Of a stretch of 44,505 bases of DNA, positions 8,672-16,418 are shown in pieces. This stretch comes from Nitrospirota bacterium. GTDB lineage: Bacteria; Nitrospirota; Nitrospiria; Nitrospirales; UBA8639. Position 1 is the stretch's first letter; each line of letters starts with the position of its first letter. The stretch covers positions 1 to 44,505 of the forward strand of contig RFGT01000084.1 of assembly GCA_003696975.1 (NCBI GenBank), read 5' to 3'. The notes under the pieces are model-generated. The model saw nothing but the letters and a program-made list of their open reading frames with translations, had not been told where the DNA came from and did not search any database. Made by a program: the position numbers and the translations under genes.

Positions 8672-8959
8672 TTACCCTTCGATTTTGCTGCTTGGCCTGC
8701 CACGACGTTTCTGCTCTCCCTTTGGCGGGCGACCTACTCTCTGTGCAACAGTTGAGAGCAATGAAGTTTTTCTCGATCTTCCCCTTCCCTTTCTTCCGCG
8801 CTGAGGTTGACCGCTCAGTTTGACCACTTCGTATCCCATCTTCTTAAGGACTCTATTAAGTTGACGTATCAACATGCGTTCTCGGGAGGCCAAAACTTTT
8901 TTTTCCTTTAATACATTAGAAACGGCTGCTAATACATTGTCTGAGTTTAAACGTGCCAT
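8672..8959 (-). CDS. Small AT-hook DNA-binding protein
   Basis: A 95-residue, very basic protein. The N-terminal half (residues 1-55) is a leucine/valine-rich helical region with RERMLIRQLNRVLKKMGYEVV, which may dimerise. The C-terminal half is disordered and carries two AT-hook-like cores, RVGRPPKGE near residue 75 and KRRGRPSSK near residue 85. AT-hooks bind the minor groove of AT-rich DNA, so a nucleoid-associated or regulatory role is likely. A GGAGGG ribosome site precedes the ATG by about ten bases. It stands alone in a gene-poor stretch, with AT-rich DNA just upstream (9040-9130) that could itself be a binding target. I do not know a named family for it. Confidence 0.65.
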   Translation of the reverse strand: MARLNSDNVLAAVSNVLKEKKVLASRERMLIRQLNRVLKKMGYEVVKLSGQPQRGRKGRGRSRKTSLLSTVAQRVGRPPKGEQKRRGRPSSKIEG

Positions 8960-9757
8960 TGATTCTATTCCCTCCTTCCAACATAATGAAAGAACATATT
9001 CCTCATTCCTCGTGAGTTCGACTTCATCTCTTCTTGCAAACTTCTTTTTGCAAATTTGTAATAAAAATATCTGTGAAAGTAAAGAAAAATTTTTATGATT
9101 TGGAAATCAATTCTTTCCGAAAAAGAAAAACTCGTTATATCGCCACCACAGAGAGGCAACCTCTCACTTCACTAACAGGGATAGTCCGTCTTTCTCCAAG
9201 CTTTCAACAAGACGGTTGAAGTTCTCTATCTTTTTCACAATTCATTCTACTGTTACACCTACCGTTTGGGAACGCTTTTGGTGCTGACGCTGTATTAGCG
9301 ATATCCACAAGAGGCATTGGCTTTCGTGCTGAAGCATTTAACTTGACTTGCTCAAGAGGATATAAAAGCCCTGTGGGAGCTACTCTGTTCCTTAGGATGG
9401 ATATTTGCGGAGAGGCAGTTTACTGAGGTTCGAGCAAATCGAGACACTGGGTAGGGCCCTTGAAGCCACACTGACATAATGGTAGTTATTTTAGGTAGCT
9501 GCTTGCTGTTTCTCGAAAAACAAGGGGTTAAATATCCCTTCCGGCTGCTTGATTTACAGAGGGAGGGTGCGTTAGCCTTACACGCTTGCAATTTCATCTA
9601 CCAAAGGTAGGTTAGCGGATAAGATGAGAAGGCATAATGCTTCAACCTCTAGACGTCGCCTAAGAGACAGAGGTCATCCAGAACTGAAGACCAGGGCAGC
9701 GGTTTCTACTGTTGACAATGTTCAGAACCACACGATCTATTGCAGAGAGGTTTATCG
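8960..9757. other. Intergenic region, partly AT-rich
   Basis: No convincing gene is seen. Bases 9040-9130 are strongly AT-rich. A six-base-stem hairpin GAGAGG-CAA-CCTCTC lies at 9151-9165. The last 50 bases contain the promoter of the AsnC-like gene. I recognise no tRNA or known ncRNA in either strand. Confidence 0.55.
9712..9741 (+). promoter_or_regulatory. Sigma-70-type promoter of the AsnC-like gene
   Basis: A perfect TTGACA (9712-9717) and a TCTATT (9736-9741) are separated by 18 bases and lie 16 bases before the start codon at 9758. The GAGAGG ribosome site follows at once, so the transcript leader would be very short. Confidence 0.5.
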
Positions 9758-10000
9758 ATGCCGGAATATGCGTATGTTCTGATTAATGTCCTTCCTGGAC
9801 AAACCGCAAATGTCAAAAAATTGCTTGAGGAAATTGAAGAAATCAAAACAATCGATGCCTGTTGGGGAAAACCGGACATCTTTGCACGGGTAGAAGTCCC
9901 CAATCAGGAAGCCCTCACAAAACTCGTCTTGACGAGAATCCATGCCATTGAGGGGGTTGCCCAAACTGACACACATCTTGTCTATAACTTGCAGGACTAG
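9758..10000 (+). CDS. Stand-alone Lrp/AsnC ligand-binding (RAM) domain protein
   Basis: An 80-residue protein that is only the alpha/beta RAM domain of Lrp/AsnC regulators: MPEYAYVLINVLPGQ, KPDIFARVEVPN, then IEGVAQTDTHLVY. There is no helix-turn-helix. Such stand-alone domains form decameric or octameric rings that bind amino acids or other small ligands, and they may hetero-assemble with full regulators. The ATG at 9758 has GAGAGG seven bases upstream; the frame's earlier opening at 9740 has no site. It is monocistronic, flanked by non-coding DNA on both sides. The ligand cannot be read from the sequence. It could modulate amino-acid metabolism, but no such genes adjoin it. Confidence 0.85.
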   Translation: MPEYAYVLINVLPGQTANVKKLLEEIEEIKTIDACWGKPDIFARVEVPNQEALTKLVLTRIHAIEGVAQTDTHLVYNLQD

Positions 10001-10336
10001 CCGTTTGTTCGCTTGGTGCAACCATATGTAAGGGGGCTATTAAAATAATCCCGGGCTGGCATTGAAGCTCGCGACTAGAACGAACGATAGCCTGGATCTC
10101 GTCGCGGGGGATGCCTTTGATCGTAGACATGTTTCCAAAATTCCAAGGATGGGCTCGTACCCTTGGTGATCGGCTCGAAAAAAATTTCGTCTATATGGTG
10201 AGCAGATTCGTAAATCGCAGTAGCGGGGGAAGGCTTAGCGGCTGTCTGGCTGTGCCCCTCTTCAGCGTGGGAACACCTAACTAGGCCCCCATCACAGTTT
10301 GCTTGATAGTATCTCTGCTCCCGCTTATGCTGTCTG
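10001..10336. other. Intergenic region between convergent genes
   Basis: The 336 bases between the AsnC-like gene and the end of queC show no gene with support. A short minus-strand frame opening near 10130 has no good ribosome site and runs into the AsnC-like gene. I see no clear terminator hairpin. Confidence 0.5.
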
Positions 10337-11017
10337 CTAGATGGCGTAAGGAATGGGATCCGTTAGTCCAGCTTCCTTAAACCCAGCTTTACGAATGAGG
10401 CAACTATCGCATCGTCCACATGCCACACCTGTGGATGTGGGATCATAACAACTATGGGTCAATTCGAAGGGCACATTAAGACTCTGACCTTTTTGAATGA
10501 TTTCTCCCTTTGTCATAAAGAGAAGTGGGGCTCGAATTGTCACATTCTCTCCCTCAACACCCATCTTCGTGCCCAATTGAGCCATTGCCGTGAAGGCTTG
10601 AAGAAACTCGGGACGACAGTCAGGGTACCCAGAATAGTCTCGAATGTTAGCACCGAAAAAAATCGCTGATGCCTCACGGACCTCTGCATACGCTAAGGCT
10701 AATGAGAGAAAAATGATATTTCTCGCTGGGACATAGGTTACAGGAATCTCCTTTTCGCGTTCAGTTACTGAACGATCTTTGGGGACAGGTATATTCCCTG
10801 TCAAAGCTGACCCGCCGATCGCCTGCAAATCAAGAGGGAGTACAAGATGTTCATGGGCATTCAGCCAGCGGCCGATCTGTCTGGCGCGCTCTACTTCCAG
10901 CGCATGCCGTTGCCCATAGTGAAGAGTCAAGAGGTATAACGCAAATCCTTCTGCTCGGGCGAGTGCAGCTGTAACTGTGGAATCAAGTCCCCCACTAGCC
11001 AGAACAACAGCTTTCAT
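10337..11017 (-). CDS. queC: 7-cyano-7-deazaguanine (preQ0) synthase QueC
   Basis: QueC, 226 residues, converts 7-carboxy-7-deazaguanine to preQ0 using ATP and ammonia, a cytoplasmic step in queuosine synthesis. The N-terminal PP-loop ASGGLDSTV binds ATP. The conserved YVPARNIIFLSLALAYAE and GANIRDYSGYPDCRPEF blocks are present. The C-terminal zinc site is complete: HSCYDP followed by ACGRCDSCLIRK. Length and motifs are standard. It lies 63 bases downstream of the DksA/TraR-type gene and may be the last gene of that group. queD, queE and queF are not in the window. Confidence 0.95.
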   Translation of the reverse strand: MKAVVLASGGLDSTVTAALARAEGFALYLLTLHYGQRHALEVERARQIGRWLNAHEHLVLPLDLQAIGGSALTGNIPVPKDRSVTEREKEIPVTYVPARNIIFLSLALAYAEVREASAIFFGANIRDYSGYPDCRPEFLQAFTAMAQLGTKMGVEGENVTIRAPLLFMTKGEIIQKGQSLNVPFELTHSCYDPTSTGVACGRCDSCLIRKAGFKEAGLTDPIPYAI

Positions 11018-11080
11018 AGCCTAGCGGTTCAACAATTAAAATACCAAGGACACCCCACTAAGGAGCTCTTTTTTTAGGGA

Positions 11081-11605
11081 TTAGGCCCGTTGTTCGCTCT
11101 TTTCGATTTTCTCCAATAACTCCAGCCGAGTTTGACACTCGATACAATACTTGGCGAACGGAAGCGCTTCCAACCGTTTTTCACTGATCTCTGCATCGCA
11201 TTCTGCGCAGCGCCCGTAGGTTCCTTCTTCGAGGCTAGCCAGGGCCTCTTCGATGAGGAGTCGCTCCTTGTTGCGCATTTCTTGAAGAGAAATGCCCATC
11301 TCTTGTTCAAGATCAACTAAGGCTTGATCTCCACTGTCCATGGCGGATTCCAACCGACGTTGTTGTTCGGCGGTCAAGGATTGGCCTAGTTGTGTTTGCA
11401 TGGTTTGCATTAAAGCATCCCGCTTGGCTAGCAAGATTTGACGTAACCTTGCACGCCGTGCCTCTTGGCTGAGCTCTTCTTTTGATTCTTTGATGGTCTC
11501 GTCCGTCGGGTGAGACGTTCGGGCTGCTGGCCCCTTGGCATCTTTGATTTTGTCTGACTTTGCAGATGGGCCAAGAGATTTCTTGTGGCTTGTTTTGCCG
11601 CTCAT
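11081..11605 (-). CDS. DksA/TraR-type C4 zinc-finger protein
   Basis: A 174-residue protein ending in the DksA/TraR zinc-finger module: CAECDAEISEKRLEALPFA followed by CIEC (C-x2-C-x17-C-x2-C). Before it are the coiled-coil helices of DksA-like proteins, including ALVDLEQEMGISLQEMRNKE. The first 60 residues are basic, low in complexity and probably disordered. Family members bind the secondary channel of RNA polymerase and adjust transcription with ppGpp. Others act only as zinc-finger adaptors, and the acidic tip needed for polymerase action is not obvious here. The ATG at 11605 has GGAG seven bases upstream and is preferred to the frame opening at 11632. It lies between apt and queC on one strand. 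Confidence 0.88.
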   Translation of the reverse strand: MSGKTSHKKSLGPSAKSDKIKDAKGPAARTSHPTDETIKESKEELSQEARRARLRQILLAKRDALMQTMQTQLGQSLTAEQQRRLESAMDSGDQALVDLEQEMGISLQEMRNKERLLIEEALASLEEGTYGRCAECDAEISEKRLEALPFAKYCIECQTRLELLEKIEKSEQRA

Positions 11606-11709
11606 GTGCACACTCCTTTGTGACAGAGGCACTCTCCGAATGCTACTAACCGCTAGACGTTCAGATCAAGCGGATGTCTGACTTAAAAGGGAGAAAGTTA
11701 TATCATACC

Positions 11710-12225
11710 TCAGGGATATTCCATCAAGGAATAAACTGGACATCCATCTAATTTTTGTCGCCCCCCAAGAGAGAGCAACTCCACCAAAAACGCGCATCCC
11801 ACAATCTCTCCCCCCAATTGACGAATTAAATGAATCGTTGCCGATGCAGTGCCGCCCGTAGCCAAGAGATCGTCGATAATCAGGACGCGCTCTCCTCGTT
11901 CAATCGCATCTCGATGAATAGTCAAACAATTTGCTCCATATTCTAATGAATATTTGACCTCAAACACATCGGCAGGCAACTTTCCCGGTCGCCGGACGGG
12001 AACAAATCCCGCATGTAACTGAAATGCTAAGGGACACCCTAAGATAAACCCGCGAGATTCGATTCCAACAACTTTCGTGATGCGTTTATGTCGGAATCGC
12101 TCAGTGAATTCCTGAATGATGGACCGAAAGCCATCAGGATCTTTGAGTAAGGGGGTAATATCGTAGAATAAAATGCCGGGTTTGGGAAAATCGGGAATTT
12201 CTCGAATTAATGATTTGTAATCCAT
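11710..12225 (-). CDS. apt: Adenine phosphoribosyltransferase
   Basis: A complete 171-residue Apt, which makes AMP from adenine and PRPP in cytoplasmic purine salvage. The PRPP-binding motif VLIIDDLLATGGT is intact, as are the N-terminal IPDFPKPGILFYDITPLL block and the ESRGFILG loop typical of Apt. The length is standard for the family. It lies 71 bases after the acylphosphatase gene and 104 bases before the DksA-like gene, all on the minus strand, so a loose operon is possible. No regulatory element stands out in the gaps. Confidence 0.96.
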   Translation of the reverse strand: MDYKSLIREIPDFPKPGILFYDITPLLKDPDGFRSIIQEFTERFRHKRITKVVGIESRGFILGCPLAFQLHAGFVPVRRPGKLPADVFEVKYSLEYGANCLTIHRDAIERGERVLIIDDLLATGGTASATIHLIRQLGGEIVGCAFLVELLSLGGRQKLDGCPVYSLMEYP

Positions 12226-12296
12226 AGCTTTTACAACCCCGGTTAGTGGCTAACGTGAGTTAAAGAGAGCGTACCTCTTAATCCTCCTATAGTATG

Positions 12297-12581
12297 TTAT
12301 CGAAGAATCTCGAAGAACTTGTCTTGTCCTGTAGGGCTTAGCCATCGAACATCAACCATTTCAACGCAGGCCAGCGGCGGCCCTTCAGATAAAAGTTTGA
12401 GAAAGGCTTCCACCTTCTGGGGTGTTCCCTCAACCTCACATTCTACCCGTCCATCGGGCAGATTTCGGACCCACCCAACAAGATGATGGCGTGCTGCTTC
12501 TCGGCGGACAAACGCCCGATATCCGACCCCCTGTACCACCCCAGTGATCATCGCATGAGCCCGAACTCGTTGAGTCTCCAT
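12297..12581 (-). CDS. acyP: Acylphosphatase
   Basis: A 94-residue acylphosphatase, which hydrolyses acyl phosphates such as carbamoyl phosphate. The signature GVVQGVGYRAFVRREA holds the catalytic arginine, and the second block GWVRNLPDGRVECEVEG holds the catalytic asparagine. The fold length is normal. I chose the ATG at 12581 because it comes two bases after the TGA of the preceding oxidase gene with AAAGGG upstream. The frame itself is open further back, inside that gene. The close spacing implies translational coupling to the heme-pathway oxidase, although no functional link between the two is known. Confidence 0.93.
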   Translation of the reverse strand: METQRVRAHAMITGVVQGVGYRAFVRREAARHHLVGWVRNLPDGRVECEVEGTPQKVEAFLKLLSEGPPLACVEMVDVRWLSPTGQDKFFEILR

Positions 12582-12583
12582 TA

Positions 12584-14083
12584 TCAACCCTTTGGAAACT
12601 TCTCTAGGCCTCCTTGTGCCTGCCACACATAGCGAAACACACATTGAGCTGTTTCATAGGCATGACGAATACAGTCTGGAATGCCAACCCCCTCATATGC
12701 CGCACCTGTAAGAAACACGCCTGGATATTCACCAAGATATTTCTGGATACGAGCAAGCCGGTCGTTGTGCCCAATCGTATATTGGGGCATTGCCGCATGC
12801 CAGCGGAAAATTTCCTGGGCCTGTGGGCGAAAGGGAACTCCGACTATTTCGGACAGTTCCTCAGATGCAAGGCGCATGAGAGCCTGATCGTCTTCATGGA
12901 GAAGCGCTTCCTTTCCCCTCCCTCCTAGATAACATCGGACCAAGAGTTCTCCTTGTTTGGCACGGTCCGGCCATTTCAGCGAGGTCCAAGTGGCAGCCAG
13001 AAGAGATTTATGTTCGACTCTTGGGACCACAAATCCATATCCTTGAAGCCGGTTACGAACTTCTCCTTCGGAGATAACAAAAGAGAGCGTAATGGTTGAA
13101 GTATAAGGAATTTCATCAAGACATGCGGCAAGAGAGCCATAATTATCTCGAAGGAGCTTAGCAGAGATAAATGCTGGGGTCGCCAGAACCACGGCATCGG
13201 CATGGAGAATGAGGTGGTGATCACAGACGACCCGATACAGCGATGACCGTAAGGGAGACCGAACCTGTTCAATGCATTCAACAGACTGTCCTGCTAGCAA
13301 TCGGATCCCTCGCCGGCGAAGGATGTCGGTTAATTGGGTAACAAGGCTGGATAACCCCTCACGCAGCGTGACGAACATCGTGGAGGGGGGCATATTCCGG
13401 CGTGAAGGTGTTGCCCTGCGTTCCGAGAGTATCCCCTTAATCAAGCCCCCGTACTGCTGCTCCAATTGTACAAAACGAGGACAGATCGCCCGAGCGCTCA
13501 GTTCGTTTGCATCGCCAGCATAAATACCTGCAACCAACGGTTCAATTAAGCGGTCAAAGGCTTCGTTTCCTAGTCGACGGCTAAAAAAAGTGGCAAGTGA
13601 TTCATCCTCATTCGAGCTGCTGGGTGGAAGCACCCAATCGCCAAGCATGCGAAGAACCCCTTTCCAAGAGATCAGTCCGTTGAGTAGCAACGGTGTGAGT
13701 CTCGTAGGAACAAAGGCGATAAGACCCGGGGGAAATTCACGCAAGCGCCCGCGAGAGTACACAAACGTTCGATTGTGGAGCGGATTGGGATACCGGAGTG
13801 CAGACTCTAATCCTAACTTCTTACACAAGTCGAGAGCCCAAGGTTTCGTCGTTAGAAATGAATCGGGGCCGAGTTCAAGAATCCGGTCAGCTACCGATTT
13901 GGTGAGAATTTTTCCTCCCCAGCGAGGTTGGGCCTCAAGCACGGTACAGGTTATCGCCATGTTGGAAGAAGCATTAGCTTGCTCGGTAAGAGCAAATGCC
14001 GTGGTGAGTCCAGCAATCCCACCCCCCACAACAACTATATGCGGCCGTCGGCCACAGGTTTTTTGCCATACCGCACTATCCAT
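12584..14083 (-). CDS. Protoporphyrinogen/coproporphyrinogen oxidase (HemY/CgoX type)
   Basis: A 499-residue FAD-dependent oxidase of the oxygen-dependent PPOX family. The Rossmann motif VVVGGGIAGLTTAFAL lies near residue 17, then PRWGGKILT and LELGPDSFLTTKPWAL, and the C-terminal FAD motif VFLTGAAYEGVGIPDCI. This family oxidises protoporphyrinogen IX, or coproporphyrinogen III in the coproporphyrin-dependent pathway. The HemQ-like protein at 3587 argues for the second role (CgoX), but the substrate cannot be read directly. It follows hemE by 59 bases and is tightly coupled to the acylphosphatase gene. No signal peptide is present; family members bind the inner face of the membrane. Confidence 0.92.
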   Translation of the reverse strand: MDSAVWQKTCGRRPHIVVVGGGIAGLTTAFALTEQANASSNMAITCTVLEAQPRWGGKILTKSVADRILELGPDSFLTTKPWALDLCKKLGLESALRYPNPLHNRTFVYSRGRLREFPPGLIAFVPTRLTPLLLNGLISWKGVLRMLGDWVLPPSSSNEDESLATFFSRRLGNEAFDRLIEPLVAGIYAGDANELSARAICPRFVQLEQQYGGLIKGILSERRATPSRRNMPPSTMFVTLREGLSSLVTQLTDILRRRGIRLLAGQSVECIEQVRSPLRSSLYRVVCDHHLILHADAVVLATPAFISAKLLRDNYGSLAACLDEIPYTSTITLSFVISEGEVRNRLQGYGFVVPRVEHKSLLAATWTSLKWPDRAKQGELLVRCYLGGRGKEALLHEDDQALMRLASEELSEIVGVPFRPQAQEIFRWHAAMPQYTIGHNDRLARIQKYLGEYPGVFLTGAAYEGVGIPDCIRHAYETAQCVFRYVWQAQGGLEKFPKG

Positions 14084-14142
14084 ATCTATGAAGGCACGCT
14101 CCGTTCACAGAAGTTGTTTGTCACCGATATCCAGCACTCGTT

Positions 14143-15183
14143 CTAGCGCCTGATATGGCTATGCTGGCTATGCTTATGAACGTATTCAATTGTAGCAGCT
14201 ACATGGTCAACAGGGGTACCTGGCAAAATCCCGTGTCCTAGATTAAAAATATGTCCAGGTCGCTGCCCGGCCCGAACCAAGATATCATGCACGCGACGTT
14301 CAATCTCTACCAGAGGGGCAAATAAGACGACGGGGTCGAGATTGCCTTGCACTGCCACCTCATGACCCAATACTGCCCATGCCTCGTCGAGTGGGACACG
14401 CCAGTCCAATCCGATAACATCACTGCCGACTCGACGCATCAACGGCAACAAGGTCGCAGTTCCAGTACCAAAGTAAATCACGGGAACTCCCTCCGCACGA
14501 ATCGCCTCAATCATAGCTTGGACATGAGGAAACACATACTCTTCGTAATCTCCCGGTGCCAAACAGCCCACCCAACTGTCAAAGATCTGAATAGCTTGGG
14601 CTCCAGCACAAATCTGGACCTGCAGGTAGGTGATAATCGTGTGCACCAATTTTTGCATGAGTTGATGCCATGCGCGCGGCTGTGCATACATGAAGGTTTT
14701 TGTTGTGACATACGATCGAGAGCTTCCTCCTTCAATCGCATAACTTGCCAGGGTGAAAGGCGCCCCAGCGAATCCTATAAGCGGGACACGATCGGCTAAC
14801 ATCGCTCGGGTTCGTCTGATTGCCTCACCTGAAAACCTGAATGCCTCATGGTTCACAGGACGAAGGGAATTCACCGCTTGAGCCTGACGAAGGGGATTGC
14901 GAATAACAGGCCCTTCCCCTTCCAAGAAAGCCACGTCCAAGCCCATCGGCTCTAAGGGCAAGAGAATATCGGCAAAAATGATAGCCGCGTCTACGGCAAA
15001 TCGCTCAATAGGTTGTAGGGTCACTTGTGCAGCCAAATCAGGGGTCTTACAAACATCAAGAATCCCATGTCGGGCGCGAATGAGTTGATATTCCTTCATA
15101 TATCGACCAGCTTGCCGCATAAACCACACAGGAGTCCGATCCACGGGTTCACGACGACAGGCTCGCAGAAAACGATCATTCAT
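14143..15183 (-). CDS. hemE: Uroporphyrinogen decarboxylase
   Basis: A complete 346-residue HemE. It removes four carboxyl groups from uroporphyrinogen III to give coproporphyrinogen III in the cytoplasm. The N-terminal signature PVWFMRQAGRYMKEYQ, which holds catalytic arginines, is intact. So are the FADILLPLEPMG segment with the catalytic aspartate, the GFAGAPFTLASY block and the C-terminal FNLGHGILPGTPVDHV. Length and motifs are standard. The oxidase gene follows at 59 bases. Upstream there are two adjacent tandem duplications (15212-15253) that may affect its transcription. It probably starts a hemE-oxidase-acylphosphatase transcript. Confidence 0.97.
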   Translation of the reverse strand: MNDRFLRACRREPVDRTPVWFMRQAGRYMKEYQLIRARHGILDVCKTPDLAAQVTLQPIERFAVDAAIIFADILLPLEPMGLDVAFLEGEGPVIRNPLRQAQAVNSLRPVNHEAFRFSGEAIRRTRAMLADRVPLIGFAGAPFTLASYAIEGGSSRSYVTTKTFMYAQPRAWHQLMQKLVHTIITYLQVQICAGAQAIQIFDSWVGCLAPGDYEEYVFPHVQAMIEAIRAEGVPVIYFGTGTATLLPLMRRVGSDVIGLDWRVPLDEAWAVLGHEVAVQGNLDPVVLFAPLVEIERRVHDILVRAGQRPGHIFNLGHGILPGTPVDHVAATIEYVHKHSQHSHIRR

Positions 15184-15211
15184 TATTGAGGAGTAGTGAC
15201 TAGCTTTCCCC

Positions 15212-15253
15212 AGGTTATTCGTAAGGTTATTCGTATCGTATATCTCGTATATC
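15212..15253. repeat. Two adjacent tandem duplications upstream of hemE
   Basis: The 12-base unit AGGTTATTCGTA occurs twice in tandem (15212-15223, 15224-15235). It is directly followed by the 9-base unit TCGTATATC, also twice (15236-15244, 15245-15253). Copies are exact. The array lies 29 bases before the hemE start codon, where its promoter or operator would be expected. Confidence 0.8.
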
Positions 15254-15282
15254 TTTGGGAGAAAGCATTCTATGGGTGGCCC

Positions 15283-15801
15283 TTAAGGGGTGTCAATGAA
15301 GTCCGAATGGTGGGTTCCCTGTGGAGTCGAGTCTCGATTATGAGTTGGGGGTAACATGGCTCGTAACCGCATACTTTCTTCCTCGAAATGCTGGAGCTCC
15401 TCGGGGGTCAAAATCCAGGCATCACAAGGGGCGAGCTCAATACGGTAGTGGTGTTCCTCCAAAGAAAACCATTCAATATAGGGATGCGGGGGTACCAAGG
15501 GATGAGGGTCGAAGGAGATAAGACTGACTGTACCAAAATGGGGAACCGGAAAATCCGCGAGACGTTCCAAAGCCCGCTCATCATCTAGAAACCGTGAATT
15601 GCGAAATGAGAAAGCGCGCCCGTAGAGATCCAGGCCAAAATTACCCTTCAGGTAAAACTCCACAGACCCAATAGCAGCAAAGACAATATGTCCGACAACG
15701 ATCCCTTCTGTTCGATTATCAAGGTACCCTTCCTTTACCCACCGAAAGTTCCCGAATTTCTCTGCCATCGTATACGCTAAGTGGTTGCCGGGAGTTCCCA
15801 A
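15283..15801 (-). CDS. Protein of unknown function (about 172 aa)
   Basis: A soluble-looking protein with no family I recognise. Readable stretches include EGIVVGHIVFAAIGSVEFYL, a run of aromatic and proline residues (HPLVPPHPYIEWFSLEEHHY) and DAWILTPEELQHFEEE near the end. The last 25 residues are polar and probably disordered. The start is uncertain. The frame is open back to the stop codon of the preceding gene, and I give the TTG at 15801. Residues encoded before it (FFILRRGASFLF) look conserved-protein-like, and an ATT or CTG start further upstream or the ATG at 15768 are alternatives. It lies between a CxxC protein and hemE on the minus strand. Confidence 0.55.
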   Translation of the reverse strand: MGTPGNHLAYTMAEKFGNFRWVKEGYLDNRTEGIVVGHIVFAAIGSVEFYLKGNFGLDLYGRAFSFRNSRFLDDERALERLADFPVPHFGTVSLISFDPHPLVPPHPYIEWFSLEEHHYRIELAPCDAWILTPEELQHFEEESMRLRAMLPPTHNRDSTPQGTHHSDFIDTP

Positions 15802-15846
15802 AAAAAGAAAACTCGCTCCCCGCCGAAGAATAAAAAATTGCAGGGA

Positions 15847-16050
15847 TTAAGGCTTACACAGTGGGCATTTCAACTGTTTGCTGGTTCCAGCTTGTTCGAG
15901 AGCGTCCAGAGCCGTTTCCTTATCGGGATACTGGAACCACCCGCCCTCCCAAAAGTCTGAAGATGTAGGACCAGAAGGCACCTGCAAACATCGATCGCGA
16001 TGGAGCACGGCTTGATCCAACGCTCGTGCAATATGAACCCAGTGGACCAT
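15847..16050 (-). CDS. Small protein with a C-terminal CPLC motif
   Basis: A 67-residue protein of unknown function ending KQLKCPLCKP. A single CxxC at the extreme C-terminus could bind metal in a dimer or act as a redox pair. The rest contains tryptophan- and aspartate-rich stretches (SSDFWEGGWFQYPDKE). A GAGG ribosome site seven bases before the ATG supports the start. It is 50 bases after the 60-residue protein gene, and its stop codon abuts the frame of the next unknown gene, so the three form a small operon. I cannot assign a role. Confidence 0.6.
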   Translation of the reverse strand: MVHWVHIARALDQAVLHRDRCLQVPSGPTSSDFWEGGWFQYPDKETALDALEQAGTSKQLKCPLCKP

Positions 16051-16100
16051 CGTACAGCCTCTATCCCACCTTCTCTGACGTATAAAGCTTGTACGATCTC

Positions 16101-16283
16101 CTAGTTCGCGTCAATAAGTTGCCACTCATCTTTCTCAATAACCACTCGTTGCCCCGCTTGGATTTTTTTGAGATCTTCTCGATCAAAAATTTTCATATAA
16201 CGTTCAATTCGTTCAGGATCATCGATCCGCTCTTCTTGCACCAACCCACTTGGTAATTTATACTTACGAATTAGGATAGACAT
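16101..16283 (-). CDS. Small protein of unknown function (60 aa)
   Basis: A 60-residue hydrophilic protein starting MSILIRKYKLPSGLVQEE. It has short beta-strand-like segments at both ends and a charged middle (DDPERIERYMKIFDREDLKK). No known motif is seen. A strong AGGGAGGGG ribosome site precedes the ATG, and a promoter-like pair lies about 50 bases upstream (16332-16361), so expression seems real. It is the first gene of the small minus-strand group leading towards hemE. Confidence 0.6.
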   Translation of the reverse strand: MSILIRKYKLPSGLVQEERIDDPERIERYMKIFDREDLKKIQAGQRVVIEKDEWQLIDAN

Positions 16284-16331
16284 ATCCCCTCCCTTCCTAG
16301 TTTGGCTTTGAGTCTATTTCTAAAGAAGACT

Positions 16332-16361
16332 AAAATACAGAAGTGGGGAATAGACCGTCAA
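16332..16361 (-). promoter_or_regulatory. Promoter of the small minus-strand operon
   Basis: On the minus strand TTGACG (16356-16361) and TATTTT (16332-16337) are 18 bases apart and lie 49 bases before the start codon at 16283. It is divergent from the plus-strand promoters at 16419-16460. Confidence 0.45.
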
Positions 16362-16370
16362 GAGAAAGAA

Positions 16371-16390
16371 GCCTCTTTCACAACAGAGGC
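16371..16390. repeat. Inverted repeat between divergent promoters
   Basis: GCCTCT and AGAGGC are exact reverse complements around TTCACAAC. It sits between divergent genes, so it is more likely an operator-like site than a terminator. Confidence 0.45.
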
Positions 16391-16418
16391 CGGCGACTTC
16401 TGAAAAGTGGAGGATCAG

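Noticed and set aside
9352-9597. Minus-strand 81-codon frame
   Set aside because: Composition is unlike the neighbours (rich in serine, cysteine and arginine), with no ribosome site or family match.
9915-10130. Minus-strand frame beginning MSTIKGIPRDEIQ
   Set aside because: The first 25 residues look protein-like, but it soon runs antisense into the AsnC-like gene and lacks a good ribosome site. It may be a gene remnant, but the evidence is too thin.
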